Shown here: piece by piece, positions 31,852 to 41,510 of the stretch | Numbering within the stretch: the stretch's first letter is position 1 | Layout: the number at the start of each line of letters is the position of its first letter | Origin: Bacteroidota bacterium | Lineage (GTDB): Bacteria > Bacteroidota > Bacteroidia > Flavobacteriales_E > Vicingaceae | Direction of reading: 5' to 3' | Length of the DNA stretch: 42,961 bases | NCBI GenBank assembly: GCA_016183805.1 | Contig: JACPDX010000057.1 | Span: 1-42,961, forward strand | The notes under the pieces: model-generated | The model's database searches: none | The model's input: the letters and a program-made list of their open reading frames with translations, nothing else | Told to the model about the DNA's origin: nothing | Position numbers and translations under genes: made by a program

Positions 31852-33441
31852 ATGATAAAAAAAACCACAGCACTTTCTCTCATCTTATTTTCATTTATAA
31901 GTTTGAAAGCTCAATTTGCAACCGAAGGAGGTCGAAAGTTTGATGCACTTTTACAATATATTAATTATGCTTATGTTGACACAACCAATGAAAATAAAAT
32001 TGTTGAAAATGCAATTGTAGCTGCTTTAAAAGAATTAGATCCCCACTCTGTTTATATTCCGTCTGATGAAGTAAAAAAAATGAATGAACCTTTGGTTGGT
32101 AATTTTGAAGGCATTGGAATTCAATTTAACATTTTAAACGATACGTTAGTTGTTGTTTCTCCAATTGCCGGTGGCCCAAGTGAAAAGGTTGGAATACTAG
32201 CTGGAGACAAAATAATTGCTGTAAACGCAGAAAACATAGCAGGAATTGGCCTTCAAAATAGCGATGTACAAAATAAATTAAGAGGAAAAAAAGGTACAAA
32301 AGTAAATGTTACTATTCTTAGAAGTGGGAAAAAAGATTGGTTAGATTTTACTATTACTCGCGATGAAATTCCAATTTTTAGTGTCGATGCTTCATTTATG
32401 GCAACACCAGATATTGGTTACATTAAAATTAATCGATTTGCCCAAAATACCGATAAAGAATTTACCGATGCTTTAGAAGCCTTAAAAAAACAAAAAATGA
32501 AACACTTAATTATTGATTTAAGTGGAAATGGTGGAGGTTACCTTAAAACAGCAATTCAACTGGCAGATGAATTATTGGACGATAAAAAACTTATCGTTTT
32601 TACAGAAGGTAACAAAAACCCTAAACAAGAATATTACACTGCTGTAAAAGGTGGATTTGAAAAAGGTAAATTAGTTATTTTAATTGATGAGGGTTCTGCA
32701 TCAGCTTCCGAAATTGTTTCAGGTGCAGTACAAGATTACGATAGGGGCTTAATCATTGGTCGTCGTTCGTTTGGTAAGGGGTTAGTACAGAAACCATTTA
32801 CATTAACCGATGGTTCTGCTATTCGATTAACCATTGCCAGATATTTCACTCCTTCCGGAAGATGTATTCAACGCTCTTACGAAGGTGGTAAAGATGATTA
32901 TTATGATGAAATGACACGTAGATATGAACATGGTGAATTAATGACTGCTGACAGTATCACTTTTCCTGATTCTCTTAAATTTGAAACCATAAATAGCAAA
33001 AGAGTAGTCTATGGGGGGGGAGGTATAATGCCTGATGTATTTGTTCCTATTGATACCAGTCTATATTCCGAATATTTTGGTATAGTAAACAGAAAAGGTT
33101 TTTTTAATGATTTTACACTTTCACTAATGGATAGCAGAAGAAAAGAATTTGAAAAAAAATATACTTCTGTTAGTGATTTCGCAACCAACTTTGATGTAGA
33201 AAAAGAATTGTTTACTGAATTTATTGAATATGCTAAAAATAACAAGGTAGAACCAAATGAAGAACAAATTAACATCTCTAAACCCATCATTTTAAATAGA
33301 TTAAAAGCTTTGGTTGCGAGGAATATATGGGGGACATCGGCGTTTTACCAAATTTCAAGTAATTTTAACAATTCTTATCTAAAAGCAATCGAAGAAATAA
33401 ATAACGATACGTTTAAAAAAGAAAAATTAGTGTATAATTAA
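31852..33441 (+). CDS. S41 family carboxy-terminal processing peptidase
   Basis: This 529-residue protein has a signal peptide (about 1-20, ending LKAQ), an N-terminal helical part with LDPHSVYIP, a PDZ domain (about 80-170, LAGDKIIAVN), and a tail-specific protease core with catalytic S284 (GSASASEIVSG) and K309 (SFGKGLVQ). The 25-residue spacing equals that of Prc/CtpA. It cleaves C-terminal tails of envelope proteins. A C-terminal extension of ~180 residues follows the core, as usual in Bacteroidota members. It lies 13 bases before a DUF1573 gene. Confidence 0.94.
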   Translation: MIKKTTALSLILFSFISLKAQFATEGGRKFDALLQYINYAYVDTTNENKIVENAIVAALKELDPHSVYIPSDEVKKMNEPLVGNFEGIGIQFNILNDTLVVVSPIAGGPSEKVGILAGDKIIAVNAENIAGIGLQNSDVQNKLRGKKGTKVNVTILRSGKKDWLDFTITRDEIPIFSVDASFMATPDIGYIKINRFAQNTDKEFTDALEALKKQKMKHLIIDLSGNGGGYLKTAIQLADELLDDKKLIVFTEGNKNPKQEYYTAVKGGFEKGKLVILIDEGSASASEIVSGAVQDYDRGLIIGRRSFGKGLVQKPFTLTDGSAIRLTIARYFTPSGRCIQRSYEGGKDDYYDEMTRRYEHGELMTADSITFPDSLKFETINSKRVVYGGGGIMPDVFVPIDTSLYSEYFGIVNRKGFFNDFTLSLMDSRRKEFEKKYTSVSDFATNFDVEKELFTEFIEYAKNNKVEPNEEQINISKPIILNRLKALVARNIWGTSAFYQISSNFNNSYLKAIEEINNDTFKKEKLVYN

Positions 33442-33454
33442 ATAATTATTACAA

Positions 33455-34006
33455 ATGAAAGAAAACATTAAAATTGGATTATTAGGCATTATAGCCTTAA
33501 CCTTGGTTGTAGATACTTTTTTTATGGATAAAAGTAATTCTTCCGCAGTATCAGAACCTACAAATAATATAGTATCAAATGTTGCTGCAACACAACCCAA
33601 CTCTCTTCCTCCAAATCCAATAACCAATCCAACTAATCCTCAACAACCACAACCACAACAACCATCTCAATCCGAAACTAGAGCTAAAACATCTATTAAA
33701 TTTGCTGATATGAGCCATAATTTTGGCGAAATAAACCAAGAGTCAAAAAATACTCATGTTTTTAAATTTACCAATACGGGTAACCAACCCTTAATTATCG
33801 AAAATGCAACAGGTTCTTGTGGTTGTACAGTTCCTACGTTTCCTAAAGAACCTATTGCACCCGGTAAAACAGGTGAAATTGAAGTGGTTTACAGTCCCGG
33901 ACAACAACAGGGTGAACAAATGAAAACGGTTAGTATTACAGCTAATACTGATCCAATTGTCACAACATTAAACATTTCAGCTAAAGTAAAAGTGGTAACT
34001 AAATAA
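33455..34006 (+). CDS. DUF1573 domain protein
   Basis: A 183-residue protein with one N-terminal hydrophobic segment (about 7-24), a proline/glutamine/asparagine-rich linker (about 45-75, PPNPITNPTNPQQPQPQQP) and a DUF1573 immunoglobulin-like domain (about 85-180; FGEINQESKNTHVFKFTNTGNQPLII, SCGCTVPTFPKEPI). The domain is very common in Bacteroidota secretomes; its CGC motif is conserved in the family. It is probably anchored in the membrane and exposed to the periplasm. It is 13 bases after the S41 gene and converges with the next gene with two bases between. Confidence 0.88.
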   Translation: MKENIKIGLLGIIALTLVVDTFFMDKSNSSAVSEPTNNIVSNVAATQPNSLPPNPITNPTNPQQPQPQQPSQSETRAKTSIKFADMSHNFGEINQESKNTHVFKFTNTGNQPLIIENATGSCGCTVPTFPKEPIAPGKTGEIEVVYSPGQQQGEQMKTVSITANTDPIVTTLNISAKVKVVTK

Positions 34007-34008
34007 TT

Positions 34009-35133
34009 TTAGTTAATTAGTATTGTTTGATACTCCATTTGATTTTTGGATGTGATTTCCAAAATATACATTCCTTTTTGCCAAGTGCTTACTTGAATGA
34101 ATAAGGGATTGTGATATTCATATAATACAACTCCAAGTGTATTGATAACCCTTATTTTATCTACAGATTTACTAAAGTTTATACAAGAAGAACTTGGGTT
34201 AGGATATACTTTTATTCCTTTTTGATTAATTACTTCCTCCACCCCAACTACACCTGAATTACAATCAAATTGGCTTAAAAATTTCCAAATTTCACTACTT
34301 GCATGAATATCTCTGTTCGTATTTCCATTTGATGGAATATCAATAGAACCTCCCGGCCAAGTGTGTCCGCCGTTTAAAATCTTTAATCCATAAATTTTAG
34401 AATTTCCATCACATTGATTATAAATACTTAACTCTGCTGTTGAATTATCTGTTAAGTTTAGGTTTGGATAATTAACAATACTTGGAGAAGTATTGCATCC
34501 ATTGTGATTATTCCACCATGTAATCATATCATTATACGAACGATAAGCAAATGCCGAACCATTAAAATTAACCACAGGATCGGCATTTCCCTGTATTTGC
34601 ATAATAGGAACTGCTCTTGTAGTTTGACAATAAAAAGCAACGCTATCAGCCAACATACCTGTTATTCCTGCAATTGCAGCAATTTTATTTTCGAGTTCAC
34701 AAGCCAAACGATGACTCATAAAACCACCATTACTCATCCCTATTGAATACACCCTACAGGGATTTATTGAATAATTAGAAAGCATAGTATCAATTAATGC
34801 CGATAAAAACCCAACATCATCAACCCCTGAATGATAGGGAGAACTCCATCCTGAATTCCATGCATTGTTGACACCATCAGGATAAACAACAATTACATTT
34901 GCTGTGTCGGCAACTACATTAAAATTGCTGTATTGCTCCTGAGCCGAAGCAGAAGATGTATAACCATGTAAATTAAGCACCAGCGAATAAGTTGATACAG
35001 GGCTATAATTAGGTGGTAAATGAACGATATAGGTTCGTAATAAACCATCATAATTAAAACTAAAATTTTGACCAAAAACATCGTTTTGGAGAAGAATTAT
35101 TAATGTAAAAAGATAAAGTATTCGTTTCATCAT
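34009..35133 (-). CDS. Secreted PHB-depolymerase-like esterase with T9SS tail
   Basis: This 374-residue protein has a signal peptide (about 1-21, ending VFGQN) and an alpha/beta-hydrolase of the polyhydroxybutyrate depolymerase / LpqC family: oxyanion LNLHGYTSS, nucleophile S134 (GMSNGG), D185 (GNADPVV) and H257 (GGHTWPGG). A type A T9SS sorting domain (about 307-374, IKVYPNPSSSC, ...YQTILIN) follows, so it is secreted to the surface or medium. Feruloyl or acetyl-xylan esterases share this fold, so the substrate is open. Starts M1 or M2 (35133 or 35130) are equivalent. Its 3' end is 2 bp from the DUF1573 stop with no terminator between, so read-through or antisense overlap is likely. Confidence 0.9.
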   Translation of the reverse strand: MMKRILYLFTLIILLQNDVFGQNFSFNYDGLLRTYIVHLPPNYSPVSTYSLVLNLHGYTSSASAQEQYSNFNVVADTANVIVVYPDGVNNAWNSGWSSPYHSGVDDVGFLSALIDTMLSNYSINPCRVYSIGMSNGGFMSHRLACELENKIAAIAGITGMLADSVAFYCQTTRAVPIMQIQGNADPVVNFNGSAFAYRSYNDMITWWNNHNGCNTSPSIVNYPNLNLTDNSTAELSIYNQCDGNSKIYGLKILNGGHTWPGGSIDIPSNGNTNRDIHASSEIWKFLSQFDCNSGVVGVEEVINQKGIKVYPNPSSSCINFSKSVDKIRVINTLGVVLYEYHNPLFIQVSTWQKGMYILEITSKNQMEYQTILIN

Positions 35134-35232
35134 ACCACTAAAGTAAACAAAATGAGATGAACTGTAATAAATCAGTTGGTCATTTTTAATATTATTAATA
35201 CTTTTAACGAACTTAAAAAAACATAAAAAACT

Positions 35233-36909
35233 ATGGGATTTCCTTCAGATATTGAAATTGCTCAAAAAAACGTAATGGAGCATATTACAAAAATTTCTTC
35301 TAAATTGGGTATAGCTGATGATGATTTAGAAATGTATGGTAAGTACAAAGCCAAATTACCACTTACTCTGATAAATAAAGATAAAATTAATAACAGTTCA
35401 TTAATTTTAGTTACAGCCCTTACTCCCACTCCTGCCGGAGAAGGAAAAACAACAACTTCAATTGGATTAACCGAAGGATTAAATAAAATTGGTAAAAAAG
35501 CAATGGTTGTTTTACGTGAACCTTCTTTAGGTCCCGTTTTTGGTATTAAAGGTGGTGCTGCAGGTGGTGGTTATGCTCAAGTAGTTCCAATGGAAGACAT
35601 TAATTTACATTTTACCGGTGATTTTTCTGCCATTGAAAAAGCAAACAATTTACTTTCTGCCCTTATCGATAATAACATACAAAACAAAACCAATAATTTG
35701 GGAATAGATGCTCGTACCGTGGTTTGGAAACGTGTAATGGATATGAACGACCGATCGTTACGTGAAATTGTGATTGGACTTGGTGGAACTGGAAACGGAG
35801 TGCCTCGACAGGATGGATTTAATATTACCCCTGCTTCTGAAGTAATGGCTATTTTGTGTATGGCACAAAGTTTTGAAGATTTAAAACAAAAATTGGGAAA
35901 CATTTTTGTCGGATTTACATTCGCAAAAAAACCTGTTTATGCCCGTGATTTAATGGCTGAAAATGCAATGGCAATACTTTTAAAAGATGCCATTAAACCC
36001 AATTTAGTTCAAACGTTAGAAGGAAATCCAGCGATTATACATGGCGGCCCATTTGCCAACATTGCACAAGGAACTAACACCATTTTAGCAACAAAAATGG
36101 GCTTGTCGTTAGCTGATTATGTAGTTACAGAAGCAGGTTTTGGTGCTGATTTAGGTGCTGAAAAATTCTTAAACATTAAATGTGTTACAGCAGGTTTAAA
36201 ACCTAAGGCATTGGTATTGGTAGCTACTATTAGAGCTTTACGCCATCATGGAGGTGCTACAAAAGAGCAATTTAATGAGATTAGTTTAGAGAGAGTAACT
36301 AAAGGTTTTGCAAACCTTCAAAAACACATCGAAAACTGTAAAAAATTTGGTTTAAACCCTGTTGTAGCCATCAATGCTTTTCCATCAGATTCAAAAGAAG
36401 AAGTTGTATTTATCCAGAAATCATGCGAAAAAATGGGCGTTAAAGCAGTTGTTGCCGAAGGTTTTGCAAAAGGTGGAGAAGGAATGACAGAATTAGCAAA
36501 AGCAGTAGTTGGAGAAATTGATTTAAAGAAAAATAATTTCACTCCTTTGTACAATTGGAACTTGACCATAAAAGAAAAAATTGAACGAATTGCCAAAGAA
36601 ATTTATGGTGCTGATGGTGTTGACTATTCAAAACAAGCATTACAAGATTTGAAGAAAATTGAAGGGCTTGGTTTACAAGCTTTACCCGTTTGTATGGCAA
36701 AAACACAAAAATCGTTTTCGGATAACGAAAGTTTAACCGGGCGACCAACAGGTTTTAGAGTTAATGTTCGTGAATTTGAATTTGCTTCGGGTGCTGGATT
36801 TGTAATACCTATTTTAGGAAACATGATGCGTATGCCAGGTTTGCCTGAACATCCGGCCTCTGAAGGAATGATCATTGATAATAACGGGAAAATTTCCGGG
36901 TTGTCTTAA
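35233..36909 (+). CDS. fhs: Formate--tetrahydrofolate ligase
   Basis: This 558-residue enzyme joins formate to tetrahydrofolate using ATP, giving 10-formyl-THF for one-carbon metabolism. The phosphate-binding loop TPTPAGEGKTTTS is at residues 65-77. Family signatures LREPSLGPVFGIKGGAAGGGYAQVVPMEDINLHFTGD and PTGFRVNVREFE are present, and length matches the family (~555). A possible promoter is TTG (35176-35178), 20 bases, then TACTTTTA (35199-35206). The gene is monocistronic on this strand; a small hairpin of AAACCTAAC / GTTAGGTTT lies downstream. Confidence 0.97.
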   Translation: MGFPSDIEIAQKNVMEHITKISSKLGIADDDLEMYGKYKAKLPLTLINKDKINNSSLILVTALTPTPAGEGKTTTSIGLTEGLNKIGKKAMVVLREPSLGPVFGIKGGAAGGGYAQVVPMEDINLHFTGDFSAIEKANNLLSALIDNNIQNKTNNLGIDARTVVWKRVMDMNDRSLREIVIGLGGTGNGVPRQDGFNITPASEVMAILCMAQSFEDLKQKLGNIFVGFTFAKKPVYARDLMAENAMAILLKDAIKPNLVQTLEGNPAIIHGGPFANIAQGTNTILATKMGLSLADYVVTEAGFGADLGAEKFLNIKCVTAGLKPKALVLVATIRALRHHGGATKEQFNEISLERVTKGFANLQKHIENCKKFGLNPVVAINAFPSDSKEEVVFIQKSCEKMGVKAVVAEGFAKGGEGMTELAKAVVGEIDLKKNNFTPLYNWNLTIKEKIERIAKEIYGADGVDYSKQALQDLKKIEGLGLQALPVCMAKTQKSFSDNESLTGRPTGFRVNVREFEFASGAGFVIPILGNMMRMPGLPEHPASEGMIIDNNGKISGLS

Positions 36910-36931
36910 TAAAATATTAAACCTAATAATT

Positions 36932-36964
36932 AAACCTAACTGGTTTTAAAAACCTGTTAGGTTT
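36932..36964 (+). terminator. Hairpin after fhs
   Basis: AAACCTAAC (36932-36940) pairs with GTTAGGTTT (36956-36964); the inner GGTTTT / AAAACC extends the stem with mismatches. No long T run follows, and the next start codon is 8 bases away, so termination is not certain. Confidence 0.5.
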
Positions 36965-36972
36965 ATGTACCA

Positions 36973-37203
36973 ATGAAAGAGTTAAACAAAGGAAACCCTG
37001 AACTACTTATAGAATTGGTTAATGTTCAAATGCCTTATGGTAAATACAAGGGCACGTTTATTTGTAATATTCCTGAATATTATTTGGTATGGTATAAACA
37101 AAAAGGTTTTCCTAAAGGAAAATTAGGAATGTTATTAGAAACTATGCTTGAAATAAAGATAAATGGTTTGGAATATTTACTGACCCCTTTAAAAAAGCGT
37201 TAA
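36973..37203 (+). CDS. DUF3820 family protein
   Basis: A 76-residue protein with the DUF3820 pattern MPYGKYKGTFICNIPEYYLVWYKQKGFPKGKLGMLLETMLEIKINGLEYLL. The family is called a putative quorum-sensing-regulated virulence factor from one Pseudomonas member, but its real role is unclear; related folds occur near exonuclease domains. It overlaps the convergent C40 peptidase gene by 4 bases: both stop codons share TTAA. Confidence 0.88.
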   Translation: MKELNKGNPELLIELVNVQMPYGKYKGTFICNIPEYYLVWYKQKGFPKGKLGMLLETMLEIKINGLEYLLTPLKKR

Positions 37204-37982
37204 ATAATTTTCTTTATCAACCGCAATCGATGAGAATATTGGTTGGTTTCAATATTATAAATTCCCTGATGGTCGAGTTTATCAATTCTAACTTTGCCAG
37301 AAGCATGAATAATTTTGTTATTGTCTAATACCATTCCAACATGAATAATATTTCCCTCATCGTTATCAAAAAATGCTAAATCTCCAGCTTCTGATTCTTC
37401 AACAAAACTCAACGTTTGACCAACTTTAGCTTGTTGAGATGCATCTCTCGGTAATTGAACTCCATTTAATTTATACAAAATTTGAGTAAACCCTGAACAA
37501 TCAATTCCTAAAGGAGAACGACCACCCCACAAATAGGGAGCATTTAAGTAGATGTAGGCATTTTCTATAAGTTTGTTTTTGGTATTTTTCTTTAATCCAT
37601 CAAACGTTAATCCATCAAAAACGTATTCGCTTTTATTAAATGTTATGTTGTTGTTTTTATAGTTTGGCAAAAAACTACCCAAAACAATAGGAATGTACTC
37701 TTCGGTAGTTTTATTCTGAATAACATGAATCAATTCAGCACTTAACACTTTTGAATGAACGTTGATGTGTTCAAATTCTTCTATCGAAATTTCGGTAATT
37801 TGTTTTTTGTCAACCCAACAATCATAATCATCAAAAGCAGTTTTTATTTTTCGCCAGTCACCCTTTTTTTCTTCATAAATTTTAACGGTTTCACCAAATA
37901 ACAATTGGGTAACCATTTCACTTTTATCAGAGGGTTCGAACCGACAAGGTACTACGCTTAAATGACAAATTCCGTATTTCAA
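37200..37982 (-). CDS. C40 (NlpC/P60) cell-wall peptidase with SH3 domains
   Basis: A 260-residue protein with two SH3-like parts (about 1-65 and 75-130; an N-terminal VVPCRFEPSDKSEMVTQLLFGE motif) and a C-terminal NlpC/P60 domain with catalytic C162 (GIDCSGF), H214 (IIHVGMVL) and H226 (IIHASG). It resembles the Bacteroides enzymes that cleave gamma-D-Glu-L-Lys/DAP bonds in murein peptides and recycle cell-wall fragments. No obvious signal peptide is seen from ATG 37982, so it may be cytoplasmic like the recycling enzymes. It ends with a 4-base overlap of the convergent DUF3820 gene. Confidence 0.9.
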   Translation of the reverse strand: MKYGICHLSVVPCRFEPSDKSEMVTQLLFGETVKIYEEKKGDWRKIKTAFDDYDCWVDKKQITEISIEEFEHINVHSKVLSAELIHVIQNKTTEEYIPIVLGSFLPNYKNNNITFNKSEYVFDGLTFDGLKKNTKNKLIENAYIYLNAPYLWGGRSPLGIDCSGFTQILYKLNGVQLPRDASQQAKVGQTLSFVEESEAGDLAFFDNDEGNIIHVGMVLDNNKIIHASGKVRIDKLDHQGIYNIETNQYSHRLRLIKKII

Positions 37983-37984
37983 AA

Positions 37985-38013
37985 TGGTAATTAGAAATTA
38001 GAGATTAGAAGTT
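37985..38013. repeat. Short AATTAGAAATTAGAGATT-type intergenic repeat
   Basis: One copy of the repeat seen as an inverted pair at 41880-41922, located in the short gap between the C40 and thiolase genes. It is unpaired here. Confidence 0.55.
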
Positions 38014-38029
38014 TTACATTAATCAGTTA

Positions 38030-39205
38030 TCAAACGTTTTCAATAATCATTGCGGAAGCACCTCCACCACCATTACAAATTGCAGCAGCACCTAATTTAC
38101 CTCCATTTTGTTTTAACACATTAATTAATGTTACAATGATTCTAGCACCCGAATTACCAAGTGGATGACCTAAAGCAACTGCACCGCCGTTAACATCAAC
38201 TTTTGCAGCATCAATATTTAATAATTTAGTATTGGCTAATCCTACCACGGCAAATGCCTGATTTAATTCCCAGAAATCAATATCAGTTGATTTCAAATTT
38301 GCTTTAGTTAATGCTTTGTTTACCGCAAGAGTTGGTGATGTTGTAAACCATTCCGGAGCTTGAGCAGCATCGGCATAGTTTACAATTTTGGCGATTGGTT
38401 TTAATCCCAATTCTTCCATTTTTTCTTTACTCATTAAAATTAATGCCGAAGCACCATCATTTAATGTAGAGGCATTTGCTGCTGTAACAGTTCCTTCTTT
38501 ATCAAAAACAGGGCTTAATACCGGAATTTTATCCATATTTACGTTAGTAAATTCTTCATCCTTAGTAACTACAATTGCATCTCCTTTTCGTTGAGGGACT
38601 TCTACAGGCACCACTTCTTCGTTAAATTTACCGGCATCCCAAGCTGCTGCAGAACGTTTGTATGAAGTAATGGCAAAATTATCCTGATCTAATCTGCTTA
38701 ATTTATATTCCGTTGCACATTTTTCGGCACAAACACCCATATGAACTCTATTGTAAACATCGGTTAAACCATCTTTCACCATTCCGTCAATCATTTTAAC
38801 ATCGCCTAATTTTGTTGAAATTCTGGCATTATAGTAATGAGGAACCAAACTCATGTTTTCCATACCTCCAACAACGACACATTGGTTATCTCCAGTCATA
38901 ATTGATTGTGCTCCCAACATGATAGCTTTCATGCCTGATGCACAAACTTTATTTACCGTGGTACAAGGTACACTTTGGTTTAATCCTGCAAAAATTGCAG
39001 CCTGACGAGCAGGAGCTTGACCAAGATTTGCCTGAAGTACATTTCCCATAAACACTTCATCAACAACATCAACATTAATGTTTGCCTTTTTTAAAGCTCC
39101 TTTTATTGCCACTGCACCTAATTTTGGAGCTTCAACTGTAGATAAATTTCCAAGAAAACTCCCTATTGGGGTTCTCGCTGCCGAGATAATATATACTTCT
39201 TTCAT
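38030..39205 (-). CDS. Acetyl-CoA C-acetyltransferase (thiolase)
   Basis: This 391-residue thiolase condenses two acetyl-CoA or cleaves 3-ketoacyl-CoA. The acyl-accepting cysteine is C88 (VNKVCASGMK), the base H347 (GHPLGNSGARI) and the second cysteine C377 (ICNGGGGASA). The N-terminus has the family KEVYIISAARTPIGSF. It is most similar in motifs to the biosynthetic/degradative AtoB type rather than FadA; the exact pathway cannot be told from this window. Its promoter probably includes a minus-strand -7 TAGCTTTA (39247-39254), and a short hairpin lies in the 5' leader. The gap from the C40 gene is 47 bases. Confidence 0.94.
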   Translation of the reverse strand: MKEVYIISAARTPIGSFLGNLSTVEAPKLGAVAIKGALKKANINVDVVDEVFMGNVLQANLGQAPARQAAIFAGLNQSVPCTTVNKVCASGMKAIMLGAQSIMTGDNQCVVVGGMENMSLVPHYYNARISTKLGDVKMIDGMVKDGLTDVYNRVHMGVCAEKCATEYKLSRLDQDNFAITSYKRSAAAWDAGKFNEEVVPVEVPQRKGDAIVVTKDEEFTNVNMDKIPVLSPVFDKEGTVTAANASTLNDGASALILMSKEKMEELGLKPIAKIVNYADAAQAPEWFTTSPTLAVNKALTKANLKSTDIDFWELNQAFAVVGLANTKLLNIDAAKVDVNGGAVALGHPLGNSGARIIVTLINVLKQNGGKLGAAAICNGGGGASAMIIENV

Positions 39206-39221
39206 AATTTATAGTTGTTTA

Positions 39222-39239
39222 ATCCGTCAGTTGACGGAT
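39222..39239. repeat. Hairpin ATCCGTCA / TGACGGAT in thiolase leader
   Basis: A perfect 8-bp stem with a 2-nt centre, between the putative -7 element and the start of the minus-strand thiolase gene. Its core CCGTCAG...ACGG also forms the centre of the terminator at 15728-15767. Confidence 0.6.
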
Positions 39240-39363
39240 GCTATTTTAAAGCTACGAAGTTAGTTATTTCATGTTAAAACTCTAAACAAAACAACATTAA
39301 TTTGCTTTTGAATATTAGAAGTAATTTTTTTAGAATTACTTTTACTTTTTAAATGATTATTTA

Positions 39364-41430
39364 ATGCCTAAAAAAATAATAAACAGTATTAGAGATAAAC
39401 ACGAGTTTATTTTTAAGATATTGATTTTTTTGTCAGCCATTACGTTGGTAGTTTTTCTTTTTCCCAGAGAGGGAAAATTCAAATACGAATATCAAAAAAA
39501 TAAAACATGGGCACATCAAGATCTATATGCCCCTTTTGATTTCGCTATTTTAAAATCTCAGCAGGAAATCGAAAAAGAAAAACATAGCATACAAAACTCT
39601 CATCTGCTATACTTTAATAGAACTTTAGATCTTGAAAAAAAATCAATTGATGATTTTAATTTAAAATTAAATACACTTTTTGATGAAAATTTGGCAAATA
39701 AATTAAATAAGGAAACTTATCTAAATTTAGGCACTAAAATTTTGTATAAAATATACGATATTGGTGTATATGAACCTTCCCAAGAACTCAATAACATAAA
39801 AGCTAATCATCCCATATTATTATTAAACGAACAAAACATTGGTGAAGAATTTGAGTTTAACGATTTATTAACCAAAGAAAGAGCTTTTACAATTATTGAT
39901 AACGAGTTCACGCCTTTAGATACTGCTTTAACCAGCCTGATAAAAAACAGTTTACGGGTAAATATTGTTTACGACAAAAAACTCTCCGATGACCAATTAA
40001 TAAATGATTTAAAAAACATTTCTTCAACACGAGGAGGTATGGTAAATGGTCAGAAAATAATAACCAATGGTGAATTTATTAATGAGGAAAAATTTCTAAT
40101 CCTTGAATCGCTAAAAAATGATTATGAAAATAAGCTCGGGAGTAGCACTTCATTTTCATGGATATTGATAGGTCAATTTATTATTGTTTCTATTTTATTT
40201 TACACTCTTTTTATTTTCCTAAAAAATGTATCCGGCAAAATTTTTTACGAAAACAAAGACATTGTTTTTCTGGTAATGGTAATGGTTGGATTTTTATTAA
40301 TGACTATTTTAGTATTAACCCCAATGGGTATTGGTGCAACTTTAAATGTTTATTTAGTTCCATTTTGCTCCCTCCCTATTCTTATCCGAACGTTCTTTGG
40401 TAATAGAATAGCCCTCTTTGTTTATGTGATTACTATTTTTATCATCAGTTTTATGGTTCCAAATTCTTTTGAATTTGTTTTGATAGAAATTATTGCAGGT
40501 ATTATTACTCTTTTTACCATTTTAAATGTTAATAAACGTTCGGAGTTGTTTTATACCGCTTTAATCATATTTGCTTCTTATTCTTTAACTTATGTTGGCT
40601 TTTCAATTATTCAGGAAGGAAATATTTCGACCATAAACTTAAAAAGTTTAAGTTGGTTTGCCATAAGTGCAGGGTTAACTGTTTTTTCTTACAATTTCGT
40701 TTACGTACTTGAAAAAATGTATGGATACATTTCGGATGTAACCTTACTGGAATTATCTGATACGAACAATAAACTTTTACGCGAACTAAATTTAAAAGCT
40801 CCCGGCACGTTTCAACATTCATTACAAGTTGCTAATTTGGCAGAAGAAGCCAGTCGTGAAATTGGTGGAAACCCGCTTTTAGTAAGAACCGGAGCATTGT
40901 ATCATGATATTGGTAAAATGCTTGCTCCTGCTTATTTTATCGAAAATCAATCGTCAGGTGTTAACCCTCACGATGATTTGAGCTACGAAGAAAGTGCCTC
41001 AATAATTATTAGCCATGTGATTAACGGCATTGAAATTGCAAAAAAACATCAATTGCCAGAACAGATTATTGATTTTATTCGCACACACCACGGGACTTTA
41101 AAAACACAATATTTTTTACGAATGTTTGCTGCTGATAATCCTGATTTTAATATTGAAGATAAAATGTTTCAATACCCTGGACCTATTCCTTTTACCAAAG
41201 AAACCGCTATTTTAATGATGGCTGATAGTGTTGAAGCTGCATCGAGAAGTTTGAAAAAATACAACTTGGAAACCATTACCGATTTGGTAAACTCTATTTT
41301 AGATGCTCAAGTCAACGAAAACCAATTTAACAATACCGATATTACCTTTAAAGACATCACCATCGTTAAACGCCTGTTTATTAAAAAACTCATGAACATC
41401 TATCACGTTCGAGTTGAATATCCGAAGTAA
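39364..41430 (+). CDS. PgpH-type 7TM-HD phosphodiesterase (c-di-AMP family)
   Basis: This 688-residue membrane protein has a TM near the N-terminus (about 18-36), an extracytoplasmic 7TMR-HDED domain (about 45-255), about seven TM segments (260-455) and a cytosolic HD domain: H485 (GTFQHSLQVA), H514-D515 (LYHDIGK), then later SHVINGIEIAKKH and RTHHGT metal ligands. This is the architecture of PgpH, which hydrolyses cyclic di-AMP in Listeria; here the substrate is inferred. c-di-AMP signalling is linked to osmotic and envelope stress. No DAC is in the window. The gene is monocistronic. Confidence 0.93.
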   Translation: MPKKIINSIRDKHEFIFKILIFLSAITLVVFLFPREGKFKYEYQKNKTWAHQDLYAPFDFAILKSQQEIEKEKHSIQNSHLLYFNRTLDLEKKSIDDFNLKLNTLFDENLANKLNKETYLNLGTKILYKIYDIGVYEPSQELNNIKANHPILLLNEQNIGEEFEFNDLLTKERAFTIIDNEFTPLDTALTSLIKNSLRVNIVYDKKLSDDQLINDLKNISSTRGGMVNGQKIITNGEFINEEKFLILESLKNDYENKLGSSTSFSWILIGQFIIVSILFYTLFIFLKNVSGKIFYENKDIVFLVMVMVGFLLMTILVLTPMGIGATLNVYLVPFCSLPILIRTFFGNRIALFVYVITIFIISFMVPNSFEFVLIEIIAGIITLFTILNVNKRSELFYTALIIFASYSLTYVGFSIIQEGNISTINLKSLSWFAISAGLTVFSYNFVYVLEKMYGYISDVTLLELSDTNNKLLRELNLKAPGTFQHSLQVANLAEEASREIGGNPLLVRTGALYHDIGKMLAPAYFIENQSSGVNPHDDLSYEESASIIISHVINGIEIAKKHQLPEQIIDFIRTHHGTLKTQYFLRMFAADNPDFNIEDKMFQYPGPIPFTKETAILMMADSVEAASRSLKKYNLETITDLVNSILDAQVNENQFNNTDITFKDITIVKRLFIKKLMNIYHVRVEYPK

Positions 41431-41510
41431 AGTCTTCAGTTCTCGGTCAACAAACAAAACACTTTTTTAAAGTATTGTTTTGCGAGTTATCTATGCAGAT
41501 TGTAGACTGT

